64,000 nucleotides of DNA from Phialophora verrucosa (lineage: Eukaryota; Ascomycota; Eurotiomycetes; Chaetothyriales; Herpotrichiellaceae), in contig MSED01000001.1 in NCBI GenBank assembly GCA_002099365.1, positions 186,001 to 250,000 on the forward strand. The letters run 5' to 3'. Every line of letters starts with the position of its first letter. Position 1 is the stretch's first letter. Under the pieces are notes generated by a model, which saw nothing but the letters and a program-made list of their open reading frames with translations, made no database searches and was not told where the DNA came from. A program made the translations under genes and the position numbers. Of the stretch, positions 31,574-42,109 are shown piece after piece.

Positions 31574-34200
31574 TCAAACGACCTGTTCGGCTGCTCCCCT
31601 GGCGCGGTCATCGACGCGGATGCTTGGCCCAGGGGCGCCCAAGCTTACAGATCTAGGCCGTCGCAACTCATATGTCGATGGAGTTGCTGATATCGGCGGC
31701 CGTAGGACATCCCTCGAGTGCATGGCGGCCTCCGAGGCAAAACTTGTGTTCCTCATGTGCGCATCTTCTTCTTCCGCCCACGCCAGACTTTCGTCCGGCA
31801 GCAGGATTGCACGGTCTATCGAGACAGGCAACCCCCTGTGCCGGCCTCGAAGCATCACGGCGCAAAGCACAAGCTTCGAGGCCAGGTGCCAGGCCCCGCT
31901 GAACGAGTAGTTGTTCCAGGGGACTCCAACACTGATGCCGACGCAGCCGTACGCGCTGATGACCTCGAAGATAATATTGAACGTCGACTGCTTTCGTCGT
32001 TAGCATAGAAGAACAGTCGCCACAAAGCATCAAACTTGAGACACGGTAGCAAAGATCGGCACTGGGCTTGGAAATGGAGAGCGACTCACAAAGTTGACAG
32101 GATCACGCTCGAATTGACCCGTCTCAATCGACGTGATCGCGAAGACTGCGATGGCGATCCACCACAAGTCGTGGCCGAGCTGGGAGCGGAGCTGCAAACG
32201 GACGAAATCCTGGCGATTCCATGTAGGAATCTGGGTTGCCTGGCCGCCGCCATGGGTCATGGTCAGGGTTCGTCTCAGCCCATTCATGATCCCTTCTTTC
32301 TTGGCTTTCTGCGCTGCTGTCCCCTCATTTTCCTGATAGAGCGGAAGGTCGTCTGCGAAGATGCCGAGCGATCGTTCTTCATAGACGTTTGTGTTCCGTA
32401 TCGCCATCGTGACCGGGAAGGCGCTCAAATACATCATGAGGACGTAGAGGACGAGCAACCCGGACCTCAGTCCTGATATTGACACGACGTAGAAGCCACC
32501 ACTTCTCACCGCGAAGGCCTGGAACAATCCTGCAACGATCCGGAATCCGGTGGGAAGCGAATCAACCACTGCGTTTCCGATGTTGAGGAGTTCAAACGCA
32601 ACCCAATCAACGGTGTTCAAAACCACGACGCTCGAAACCAGCCACCAGGTGGCGGCGCTGGGGAACAGATTTGTGTAGACTCTCCGAGGATGGTCTAGGC
32701 AAAATTGAATCGTCCGCCGTCGCCTCTGCCAGTCGGGCGAGGCAGAATCCTCTGGGATCACCTTGCTGAAAGCCCACAGGATTAGCCGGAGAAAGGGTGG
32801 AAACAGGGTGTTTCCTGCAAGGATGAGCAGACTAAGCGTCAACATGCAATAATAGCTCCTATTGAGCGCCACGGCGTTGGCATCGAGGAGAGCCATGCCG
32901 CTGTTGTTGAAAGCGCTGATGGCGAAGAAAGCACCGGTCCAAAAGGGATTCAGCCTATATCTCTAGTCAGCGAGGACACGGCCGCGTCTAGAAACATGCA
33001 ATCACTCACCCGTTCGTCCATGAGGTGCTCGGACGGTGGGCCGTAATCCAAGCTCCAACGCCCAGAGCGCCGAACAATTGGAACAGGATGAAGTAGGCAG
33101 GCACCAGCCATGAAAGAAGGCAAATGGCATCATATTCGATGCCTCCGAGTTTCCGCCTCTCTTTCTCGCTGAGGTGGTGGAACTGGGAGTTTCTTCCCAG
33201 GTAACCCCCCACCGTGCCGATATATCTGTGCACCTTCTTCACCCACGGGCCCGGCTGCAATGAATCGTCATCGACGGCGCAGTCTGGCGTCGTCTCGCGC
33301 AACCCCATCGGTCGTGCATTCCGCGGATGGTTTTCCAAGCCTCGAGCACCAACACCGCGGCCCTCGAAGAAACTGGGGCTGTGGCGGATGTTTCGAGGCC
33401 GAGACTCCGCGCGTTCCACGGGTAGGATCGACTCGGCGAATTTGATATGGCCAGCATTCGAGTCATCGTTGGTTGTGTCAGTGGCATGTGGTGTTCCAGG
33501 CCCAACCTGTGTCTCTGCTGGCACCACTACATTCTGCCGACGGTCCGATGAGCTGGAGGGATCCTGGCCCTCACCGTGTGCCGGAGCCGTCTCCATCGGA
33601 TGCCCACGCCACGCCCCAGAGGCAATGGTGGCCCCGTGGTCATGCGAGTGGCCCTGCTCTCGTCTTGACAAGGAGAAGGAAAGTGTGCGAGGTCGGTGCA
33701 GTCGTTTCCGGCGTTGTTCGACAAGTTCCGCGAACTTTTTCTCGAATGCCTTCTTCCGTATATGGAGGATGGAAGACGACACGAAGATGGCGGAACCAAA
33801 GATGATCAGGAGGAACAACATGATCTGCTGCCAGATATTCAGCTCCGAGAGATTGACCGTGTTCAAGCCTGCCTCTGTCATGGCGGAGACGCAGAGGAAG
33901 AGGCTGTCGATGTAGGGCACAGACTTGGCCGGGGTCGATGAGCCCCAGAAGATCAGACTGGCAGCCAGAGTGACGGCGACAAAGTAGAAATAGTGCCATT
34001 GAATGAAGGAGAAGCCGGACAAGCGCTGGTAGACATGGCGGCGCACCCAGACCGCCGCTCGCTGCACCGAGGTCCGTTCATTGCGTCCAGCGGGACCAGC
34101 TGGGAGGGAAGACGATGGTTCTGAGCGGCGAGGTCAGCTTTGAATGAAGACCAGCCAAGATATCAATCAGGCTGGGCGGCGCAGTGCCCATACTTTCCAT
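31574..34200 (-). CDS. TRK1: TRK-type high-affinity potassium transporter
   Basis: Four exons proposed on the minus strand: 34200-34194 (ATGGAAA only), 34120-33010, 32954-32090 and 31987-31574; 798 residues. Exons 2-4 are firm: frame is kept at each junction and each restores family sequence (WTNG joined to LNPFWTGAFFAISAFNNSGM; DPVNF to STFNIIFEVISAYG). Exon 2 has no in-frame ATG before the transporter core, so a start must come from upstream; the 7-base exon followed by GTATGG, branch AAGCTGAC and CTCAG is the best fit but unproven. Repeated M1-P-M2 units of the Trk/Ktr/HKT fold are visible (SAMTEAGLNTVNLSELN, AFNNSGMALL, FAVRSGGFYVV, AYGCVGISVG). A long hydrophilic loop sits between the first and second halves. 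RGRHRGLPVSIDRAILLP near the end is typical of fungal TRK. It imports K+ across the plasma membrane. Confidence 0.9.
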
Positions 34201-34922
34201 CGCGCTCCAGGAGCTCACCGGCTTGCGTGCGCTGGAAGGAGGAGAATCCCTCAGTCCGGGTCTCTGCAGTTGTCGTAAGCCATGGTCGAGAAGCGAGGGA
34301 GGACGAGTGACACGTGGCTGCTGAGAGGGAAGAGAGAGGAAGAAGATCAATAACGAGTCTGGGTCTTTAATTAAATTTCTAGATCAGGCGCCTGGACGGG
34401 GATTGGCGCCCGCCAAGCCGTCGCCGCCGCCGTAAGCGCCCCTTTCGGGCCCTGAACCAGGTACTACTGGACCACCGTGCGAGGGTTAGGCCAGCGATAC
34501 AGTAGGATCAATTAACATGTATGAGCACCGATTAGAAGGACCTTGCAGGACTGCCCATATCAACCCCCCCGCTCCAGTAATTAGGACTGGTACGGCCCGG
34601 CCGGGGATGACTCGCATCCAGCTAGACAATAATGGTGAATAGAAAGAAATCCATATCATTCACTCGTTGTCTATTTGATTGCACTTTCATTTTCCATTTG
34701 CACCGTTATTGTGCATCACCTCCATGGCTTTGGGTGCTTGGCCGTCCTGAGGACCCCAGAGCAGTCAACCATAAAGTCCACAACCACATTCCCCGATGTC
34801 TTCTTCCCGCCGGCTTGTAAGGGTCGCTAACCGGCAGAACACACCCGAGCGAGGCTGCAGAGACAACTCCTTGTCGCCATCATCGTCTCGCTTGTCAACC
34901 CTTCCGGTCTTCCATCTTGCAA
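34201..34922. other. Intergenic region, no gene seen
   Basis: TRK promoter side and 3' region of the next minus-strand gene. A GC-rich stretch lies at about 34390-34450. Nothing else supported. Confidence 0.4.
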
Positions 34923-36716
34923 TCAAGCACTGGGTCTCCTGATGCGTAGTGACCTCCTCGGGGGCGTGCCATTGGAACTCGTCGTAGCTGTTGTACCACT
35001 TGCAAAGAAAAATGTAGAGTCACTTCCTTGCTGCTTCAAGCTCGGTCGTCGGAGTTCGCGCCCTTTGGCATTGAATGCTTCGCTAGTACGCTTTCCCGAC
35101 AACTCCACGGCTGCCTTCTTGGGTGATCGCGATTCCACGCTCGCTTGATCTGCCTCGGCCGTACCATTGGTAGAGTCTGTCTCGCCCTGCGAAGCTCTCC
35201 GTGGTATGAATTCACTTTCCAATCTCTTGCTTCTGGGTAACCTGGCTCCTTTCATCTTCGACCGCGGGGTTGCTGCTGGCTCTGGCGTTTCATTGGCCCG
35301 GAGAACCTCTGGAGCTGGTGTCGGTGCTGGTGTAGCTGCCGGCGTGTCGGCTGGTGTGGATTTACCGCTACCTCCTGCGTTCTTCGGCTTCCCAGCACGT
35401 CGTCTAGGCTTTTGGCGCTGCGGACCGCCGTCATTCTCCTTGTTGGTTGTTCCATCTTCGTTCAGGAGTTCCTTGTTCCGCGGTCTCTTATCCAGGCCTG
35501 CGCGTTTCCAGAAATTCCACTTCTTGTACATGGCAAAGCTTCGGATGGGATTTTCGTTCTGAAGCAGCTTGTTCCTCCATTGCTCTGCCTTGACCGGATC
35601 TTCGTTGAGCCACAAGTAATCTTCTTTGACTGCCTCATGCAACTCTGCGTTCGTCCAAGTATGATTGTATTTGTCCGTCGAGGACAACTCCCGCCAGTCT
35701 ACTTTGGATGTGGAAGCCGCTTTGGTGGGAGCTTCCGCTGCGGGCGTGCCAGCTGCGGTCGACCCTTGCTCCTTTGCTGCTCTTTCCTTGGCCTTGGTGT
35801 ACTGATTTGGATGCCTTGGCCGTGGCTGCTCCTGGCCGTCGGCCGTTGCGCCGACCTTCTGACGCTTTGAGCTGGGGGTGTCTTCCCGGCTGTCACCTCC
35901 AGAAGGGCTGCCTCGCTTTCGTCCCCGTGGCGTCGAAGCTGCGGAAGGCTCCTCGGACACATCGCGAGTGGGGGGAACTTTCTTGCCATCGAAGCGTGTC
36001 CGAGTCAAGCGCTTGTTGACTGCCTTGTCTGGCGTTTCACCGGGTTGAACTTCACTGCCTTCCGGAGACACAGGTCGAATAATCTCGCCATTTGCATCGA
36101 CATTGCGCTTAACATATGTGATGTTGTACTCGTCGTGATGGACTTGTTGTCTCGGAATCAGCCGGCGGCCATTGTGGTCAACGATGGGTTCCCACCCGTC
36201 GACGTTGTTTGGATCCTGCGCTTTGGCGAGCATGGCCTTGTACTCGCGTTCCTTTGGCACAAAGCCGCCTTGCTCAAAGGGCTCTTGAAACAAGCGGACG
36301 TCTTGCTTCTCGCGCTCGCTCAGCTCATCAGCGGATCGGAGGCCAGGAATACCGGCATGGAGCAAGGCAGGACGCTGGGCATCGTACTTGTAGCCGTACA
36401 ATGCCGCTTCCTTTCGTTCCTCGAACACATCTGGGGCTGGCAGGGTTCGAGGATGCTTGGGAGGCACCCTGCCTCTGATGGACGCAATCTGGCTTTCGAT
36501 CTCGAGGTATTCACCCTGGGCGAGTTTCATGGCGATTTGATTATTTGAGCTTGCGGCATACAGCTGTTGATGGTTGAGTTTGGTGAGGTCCAAGATGAAG
36601 TTTTGTGGATCGGTAAGTGGTTGCCAGCCTTCGTCGTTGAGCTCCTCCGAACTGTAGAGAACCGGCCGGGTAGCAGATTCGCCAAAGGCCGAGTGCCAGA
36701 GAGAGTCGATCTCCAT
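34923..36716 (-). CDS. Basic, probably nuclear protein of unknown function
   Basis: Single exon, 597 residues. I do not recognise a named family. The first 215 residues look folded and well conserved in character (MEIDSLWHSAFGES start, then EGWQPLTDP, GWEPIVDHNGRRLIPRQQ), and a second compact Trp-rich segment lies at about 350-420 (WTNAELHEAVKEDYLWLNED, then MYKKWNFWKRAGLDKRPRNKE). Between and after them are long Pro/Thr/Lys/Arg-rich disordered stretches with likely nuclear localisation signals (SSKRQKV, RKRG, PRRRAGK). This pattern suggests a chromatin- or RNA-associated scaffold, which is inference only. Start is the first ATG, directly preceded by promoter-like sequence. It lies between TRK and the UCH37-type gene, same strand. 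Confidence 0.8.
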   Translation of the reverse strand: MEIDSLWHSAFGESATRPVLYSSEELNDEGWQPLTDPQNFILDLTKLNHQQLYAASSNNQIAMKLAQGEYLEIESQIASIRGRVPPKHPRTLPAPDVFEERKEAALYGYKYDAQRPALLHAGIPGLRSADELSEREKQDVRLFQEPFEQGGFVPKEREYKAMLAKAQDPNNVDGWEPIVDHNGRRLIPRQQVHHDEYNITYVKRNVDANGEIIRPVSPEGSEVQPGETPDKAVNKRLTRTRFDGKKVPPTRDVSEEPSAASTPRGRKRGSPSGGDSREDTPSSKRQKVGATADGQEQPRPRHPNQYTKAKERAAKEQGSTAAGTPAAEAPTKAASTSKVDWRELSSTDKYNHTWTNAELHEAVKEDYLWLNEDPVKAEQWRNKLLQNENPIRSFAMYKKWNFWKRAGLDKRPRNKELLNEDGTTNKENDGGPQRQKPRRRAGKPKNAGGSGKSTPADTPAATPAPTPAPEVLRANETPEPAATPRSKMKGARLPRSKRLESEFIPRRASQGETDSTNGTAEADQASVESRSPKKAAVELSGKRTSEAFNAKGRELRRPSLKQQGSDSTFFFASGTTATTSSNGTPPRRSLRIRRPSA

Positions 36717-37336
36717 GGCGGTCGAGACGGCAGTCTGAAGATCAGCAGCGCGTTACCGGAAAGCGTGCTCCATGCAACTGGAGAGAGGGAGATGAGGTCG
36801 TGTGCGCGGCGCTCAGTAGCTAGATGAGAAAGAAAGGGTTGGTGCGGCGAGAAGTAAAGGCTGGCAGAAGAAAGCCGGCGCCCGCGCGAGTCTCAGTGCG
36901 GACAAAGACCCGATCAGGATGTCAATGGGTCAATCAAGCAACTGCAGTTGGATATTGTTCCGAAGATTCAGGTGAAGAAGCGAACAATCTGAATAAATCA
37001 TGGCCTTTCACGGTCCGGCAGGGTATTGCTGAGATGGCTGTGACGGGCTTACAGAATGAGCAGTTCGTCTTTGCTGGCCACCAATGACAGCGCGCGCTGC
37101 AACGCCGGCGCCGCCAATCAGAATTTGAGCATTTTCGGTGGTGCGCAGCATTTCTTAGCACGCAGAGCAGAGGCAGTTCACCATGGCATTCTAGCAGAAA
37201 CAAATGTGAACAGGTCAAGTATAGCTGAGGTCCAATGACACCTATCGCACTACTATTTTATGAGCTTTTCGTGGTTCGCAAGCAGTGTGGCCTCCCGGTG
37301 ATTTCAAGGAGGTGCTTCCGTCGCTGTCGACAATCA
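36717..37336. other. Intergenic region, no gene seen
   Basis: Promoter side of the basic nuclear protein and 3' region of the deubiquitinase gene. No coding frame or repeat supported in about 620 bases. Confidence 0.4.
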
Positions 37337-38468
37337 TCACGCATCAGCATACTTCCGTCTCTCCTGCATTCGCTTCTCAGTAGCCTTTTTCGCGTCCTCA
37401 ATCCATGCATCGTAGGTGCCGTCCTTGATCTTCATCTTGACCACGCCCCTGAGGACCTCGGCCGTGAAGCCGACAAAATTATGCCGCCGCAGTGCGTTCT
37501 CAAAATCCCACTGCGCCCGCTTCCGCTGCTCTCGTGCAAGCAATTCTGCATCCCTAAACTCGTGCGCTTTGACTCTCAGATCCTCGCATATTGCCATGAG
37601 GTTGAAGCGAACCTCTCCGGGCGGGTACCGCTCAATCCGTCGTTGCAGCACAGGAATGATCTTGTCTGGGAACTCCTCGGGCGTGCAATCACCATGCGAT
37701 ATCGGGTATGGCTGCAGTCCGTCCAGCTCATATAGTTTCCCGTGATAACATGTATACCCGATGAAATGAAAGACGTCTTCGGTTCCCGCACCCGGATCGC
37801 GCGCAGACTCGTCGACAAAGGGGCTCGACTTCGCGAAGCTGTTGTGCACGGTCCGGATCATCTCTGAGTTGGACAGCGACTCGCCCCTCAAACCCGCATC
37901 AAAGCCCGTTGTGAAGTCCTTGAACTCTTGCAGTGATGGCCCGACATCTATCGCACCTCCGCCGGCGGGTGCGCTCGACTTGTCGTTGTTAAGCACGACG
38001 GAGAGTACGGCTTGCGTGCCGCAGGCGTTCTGGATGGTCTGGGCCGCGAAGAAGAGCCCTTCCTCCTCGACTGCGGTCGTGTCGTATGTGCCATCCCGCG
38101 GGGCCGCTCTGCTTTCTGATGATGACCCGATCCACTTGAAGAGGAAAATAACGCCGTAAACGGGACTGTCGCGGGTAACACAGATGTCAGCATGGCAGAA
38201 CCAGCTCGCCCGGCACGGATGTGGAGAGTCTTGCGCGACCTTCTCGTTACCTCAAAGCACGTATCGAATCAGCGTCCAGTGATATTAGCTCCTCACACTG
38301 CACTCCCTTGACACCCAACTGCTCGATCAAGGAGGTGAATACACCCTGCAAATTCGAGGAAGCATGTCAGCCGTGCTCCCTGGCGGAAAATGAGCAGGGG
38401 ACTTTGGCAATGCTTACTTCGTCGGATTCAATCGTGCTCCAACCACCGCTCGCCGCATCTTCCGCCAT
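37337..38468 (-). CDS. UCH2: Ubiquitin carboxyl-terminal hydrolase, UCH37/UCHL5 type
   Basis: Three exons: 38468-38418 (17 codons), 38345-38251, 38165-37337; introns of 72 and 85 nt; 324 residues. Splicing restores the family N-terminus: ...WSTIESDE joined to GVFTSLIEQLGVKGVQ and then LSPVYGVIFLFKW. The peptidase C12 catalytic set is present: Gln91, Cys97 (NACGTQA), His182 (FHFIGY) and Asp197 (YELDG). After the catalytic domain, a helical tail with KIKDGTYDAWIEDAKK corresponds to the C-terminal ULD-like region of UCH37, which in many eukaryotes docks to the proteasome receptor Rpn13 (and in animals to INO80). A Gly/Ala-rich insertion follows the catalytic cysteine helix (about 112-126). Yeast-type UCH1 lacks the tail. 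It trims ubiquitin from conjugates at the proteasome. The gene symbol follows S. pombe usage. Confidence 0.92.
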
Positions 38469-40225
38469 CTTCGCTGACCGAGCAGGAGAAGGGCGGTTGA
38501 AGTCGAGAGCCTGCACTTCCGAACCTAGGGTCGATGTCGGTGAATGCTGTGAATGTCGTGTCAAACTGCGCCCATCGTCATGTCAAATCCAAGCGGGTCT
38601 GACCACGAGTAGAACCGAGCCAGTGGCATGGAAGCAAGCAGACTCAGGTACGCGTCCAGCCCTGGCAGATGACGGGCCTGGGAACCCGAAACCCACGGCC
38701 AACGGCGTCTGGGTTACCCGAAAAGCGCCAGCCCTAGCTAAAAGCGAAGCCTCGTGTTACTACCAGGCGGAGACTTCTTGGTCTGCTTTGGCCACTAGCA
38801 TTAGCGTTGGGCTGGTTGGAGCAAGGCGCATGAGGAAATTCGTATATGGTGTGCGATCAGGCAGCGCGAACACTGCCCAGCTAGTCGTCTAGATCTATTA
38901 GGATTGAGCCCTCTGCCCCTGATCTTGTTATCCGCTGGAAACGCTGATCCATCGAGATCTCTTCACTCGCTCCCGTATCCATGCTAAGGCCACGAGTGGA
39001 CGACTGCCAAAGGACATGCGCCTGTCTCCAGACATGCCATGCGAGGCTGATGCTTCTCGTCGACAAGCACCGTTGGTTCTTCCTTCCAAGAAAGATTGCT
39101 AAGGAGGACCGCAGTTTGCCACAAGCCTGCTCGATAATCAAGTGCTAGGTGGAAATGCGACCTCATGGCTGCCAAGTCCAGATGTAACGCGACACTTTCG
39201 CAACACCAACGACTTTGAGGCCCCAGTGTTGCGGTCGGATCGCATCCTTCGTATTGAGAGGGCTGAAATCTGGTTGCGGAATCGTATGACTCCGCCTACG
39301 AAGATGGTTGCGTATTCACTTAACCTTCCTCGGCACGCTCACCCTGTCCACGGCACACGAGCATAATGTCATCTCGGGTCTAGGCATCTCCCTGAGTCAT
39401 CCACGGCTCCATGGCCACGGGCAGCGAGGCAGATGAACTCGATCTTCTCAAATTATACACGAGTACGAGTGATTCCATAACGAGCCAAGAAGTCGTGTCC
39501 ATCACCCTCTGGCGTAAGAGTATGGTCCGAGTCCCTCGTATCATGCCAAGCAACAGTGGCTGTCGGATATCAACCACCAGGGAACATGTTGCTTGTTCTG
39601 GATGAGGAGGAGATCAAATCGATGCTGAGCATATCTGGTGAACAACCAATTATCATGCGCCGCTCCTGCAGCACCGCTCTCACCGAAATCCTTCAACACA
39701 ACTTAGTGCCAGGAGTCGTCAAACAGAAGGCCTCAACTGTGACCATCGGGGGGGCGCCGCCCAGCAGATTCGGGCAATTGTGAGATCAGATGAGATGGAA
39801 AAGAATACCGACGTGCAGATTAACCTCTCCGCCTAAGCAAATAATTCTGGGGTGACAAGACGAGCCGACATAATCGTCTGCTCCTGACGCGACCACCTAA
39901 CACCAAGCTTTTGTAAAGAGATCACCGCCATATATAGATTTTCACCAACCTTGTCGCCAAAACCATAAACTCCTCCTCCCGGTGGCCTTGTCTTTTTCTC
40001 ATTGGTTCACATTCATACATCGCTTCCTAACGCCTCGCTAATAGCCGTGAATTAGTCCCCATGGATGGTGGGTGCCCGTAGTCTCACGTCATCGTCATCG
40101 TCATCATGTAGTCCATCCTCACTGTTGTCGTTCCTTGCCCTTGTCTTGCTGTGATTGCTGCATGGGTGGAGACATGGTCGCTGGAGGAGTCCTGTGGGGA
40201 AGATGAATACTCAGTCGGAGTTCGT
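38469..40225. other. Intergenic region with one doubtful gene
   Basis: Promoter of the UCH37-type gene and 3' region of the Zn2Cys6 gene. One possible small two-exon gene (39411-39783) is listed separately. A short TCATCG repeat lies at about 40087-40108. No other coding frame is convincing. Confidence 0.4.
39411..39783 (+). CDS. Possible small two-exon gene, unknown function
   Basis: If a 43-nt intron (39514-39556, GTAAGA...CAACAG) is removed, exon 39411-39513 joins 39557-39783 in frame, giving 109 residues starting MATGSEADELDLLKLYTS and ending PPSRFGQL. The joined sequence reads smoothly (SITLWLAVGYQPPGN, then a DEEE motif) and has ordinary composition, which is why I list it. Against it: the intron would be at the short limit, no clear branch site is visible, and no family is recognised. 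Confidence 0.25.
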
Positions 40226-42109
40226 CTAAGTCCAGAGTTGTGAAGGAGCGACGAACCGAGTATTCATATTCATGCTGCCGTATGGGTTGTACGGTGCTTG
40301 AATTTGCCCAAAGTAGTCCATCCTCGACCCTGGGAGCTCGTGGCTGCTTCGCGGGTGCTGCGTCGCAGGAGAGCCATATACCATCCCCATTGCGTGGGGG
40401 CTGCCAGATGCGAGACTCCGATCACTCATTGAATGGTTGCGTCCGAGCGATGACACGGATGACATGGACGATTCTCGGCGTGGTTCCCCAGGGCCTAGAG
40501 CAGCTTGAAAATAAGCCGATCCGGGCAACGGCAGGCTGCCAGGGGCATGGAGGGGTGAGTTGGAATAGAGGGGCGCGATCGATACATCCGTAGAGGTGGA
40601 AATGGGCATTTGGGGTGCGGTGTAAGGACTTCCATGGGGGGAATAGCGATAGCCCTCGATGTTTTGGCTGCTCTGGCTGTTGTGCCTTTGCCTCAGGCGA
40701 TAGGAAGTCATGATCTGTACGGGCACATCTATCAGAGACAATGCCACCTGGATGCTTGCGTCCTGAGGTTGTGTGGTTCGCCTCGTTCTGAGCATGTCGT
40801 GTACCCGCTCCAGCGGTAGTACGGACATGCTTCCGAGATAGGCGCCCCCAATATCTGGAAACAACGGCTCGACGGCGAGTGCGCTTGCGTAAAGATGCGA
40901 GAGCAAAGTTAATGGGGCCAGATCGGATTCGCCTGCGCGTAAAATCAGTGGCGGCAGCCAAAAGATCAGATCTCTCAGTGGCTGTAAGCGGACGAATGCT
41001 TGCTCAGGTGCTTGTGTCGACAAGTCCCGTTGTAAGTCTTGAAGGTATTCGAACAACCGTCCCGCATAGTCTGCAAGTTCCTCGCTGGTTGAGAGCCGCA
41101 GTCTCAAGTTATGGATGGCTGTGGTGATCTGTTCGACACGCCGTAAGTCTTCATGAGGGATGGACAATTGCGCATGAGGCATGGTTGGAGTCGCAGGAGT
41201 CCGCGCTCGAGCGACTGTCCTCTGGTTTTCTAAATACCGAGCCAGGTCGGACTCGTGTATCCACTGCCGCATCGCACTCATGACCTGTATATTGTCAACG
41301 TCATTCGCTTTGAACGTAAGTCTTGTTCACATACGGTGGATACACCCTGTTGCAGAGAGGCCCAGCCCCGCCTGTCTCTTGTTAGCTTTGATACAGAGGG
41401 TGGACATTATTCTCACCAGTCAGTTGCCTGCCATGACAGGAGAATAGAGGCGGCGAGAATAGCTTCAGAATTCTCGCGAGAGAACGCGCCGATCGCTTCA
41501 TGGAGGCCCTTAAGGGCGACTCCACGATGGTGGTACGCCAGGTTGTCTGTGTCTGGGTTCTTCGTCTGCCATGCGAGATGGGATGCAGACAACGCAAGCA
41601 GTGCGCTCATAGCAAAATCATGCGAGAGTGACGCAGAGATGAGCCTCAATGCCGCGTTAGCAACGTCGCCCGCAGAGAATAGATACAGCTTCTTACGAGT
41701 GTGTCTTGAAACCCCACGCCGTACATGTGCTGTATCCTCGATTGTACATGTCCGTTGACAGCGTCGTAATGTGGTGGATCAGGCGCAGATCAATTGTCGA
41801 GAAACGCGTCCAGTATACCCTGTCTGGCACCTGAAGCTCCTGTAGAGGAGACTCGCCCGACATGCGCCAATTGTCAAGGCGACGCTGGAGCTCGGGCGAC
41901 ATCAGGAGATCGGGGGGTTTGGCGCCTTTCAGAGGTTCCTCACCGGCGGCCGGCATGTCCATGTAGTCACAACGGCAGTTGTGCTTTGTACAGTTTCGAC
42001 ATTGGGGGAAGGTCTCGTCACAGCGTATATGTCGCCGCTTGCAAGTTTTGCAACCCTTTCTCGATTTCGTGTGGCTCTTGCGAGGTGGGCCACCCCCGGG
42101 TCCAGCCAT
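40226..42109 (-). CDS. Zn2Cys6 fungal transcription factor, UPC2-like architecture
   Basis: Four exons on the minus strand: 42109-41697, 41644-41417, 41371-41335 (37 nt) and 41284-40226; introns 52, 45 and 50 nt; 578 residues. The binuclear zinc cluster is near the N-terminus with Cys20, 23, 30, 37, 40 and 47 and an extra Cys45. The regulatory domain begins at DLRLIHHITTLS; splicing gives THSLISASLSHDF, then SWQATDW joined to RGWASLQQGVSTV and VMSAMRQWIHES, all in frame and of the type found in Upc2-like zinc-cluster regulators. A stretch near residue 340 (EIGGAYLGSMSV-like, DIGGAYLGSMSVLPLERV) is typical of this group. The last 150 residues are Ser/Pro/His-rich. DNA target and regulated genes are unknown; it need not control sterol genes. 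Upstream lie 4.1 kb without genes. Confidence 0.88.
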
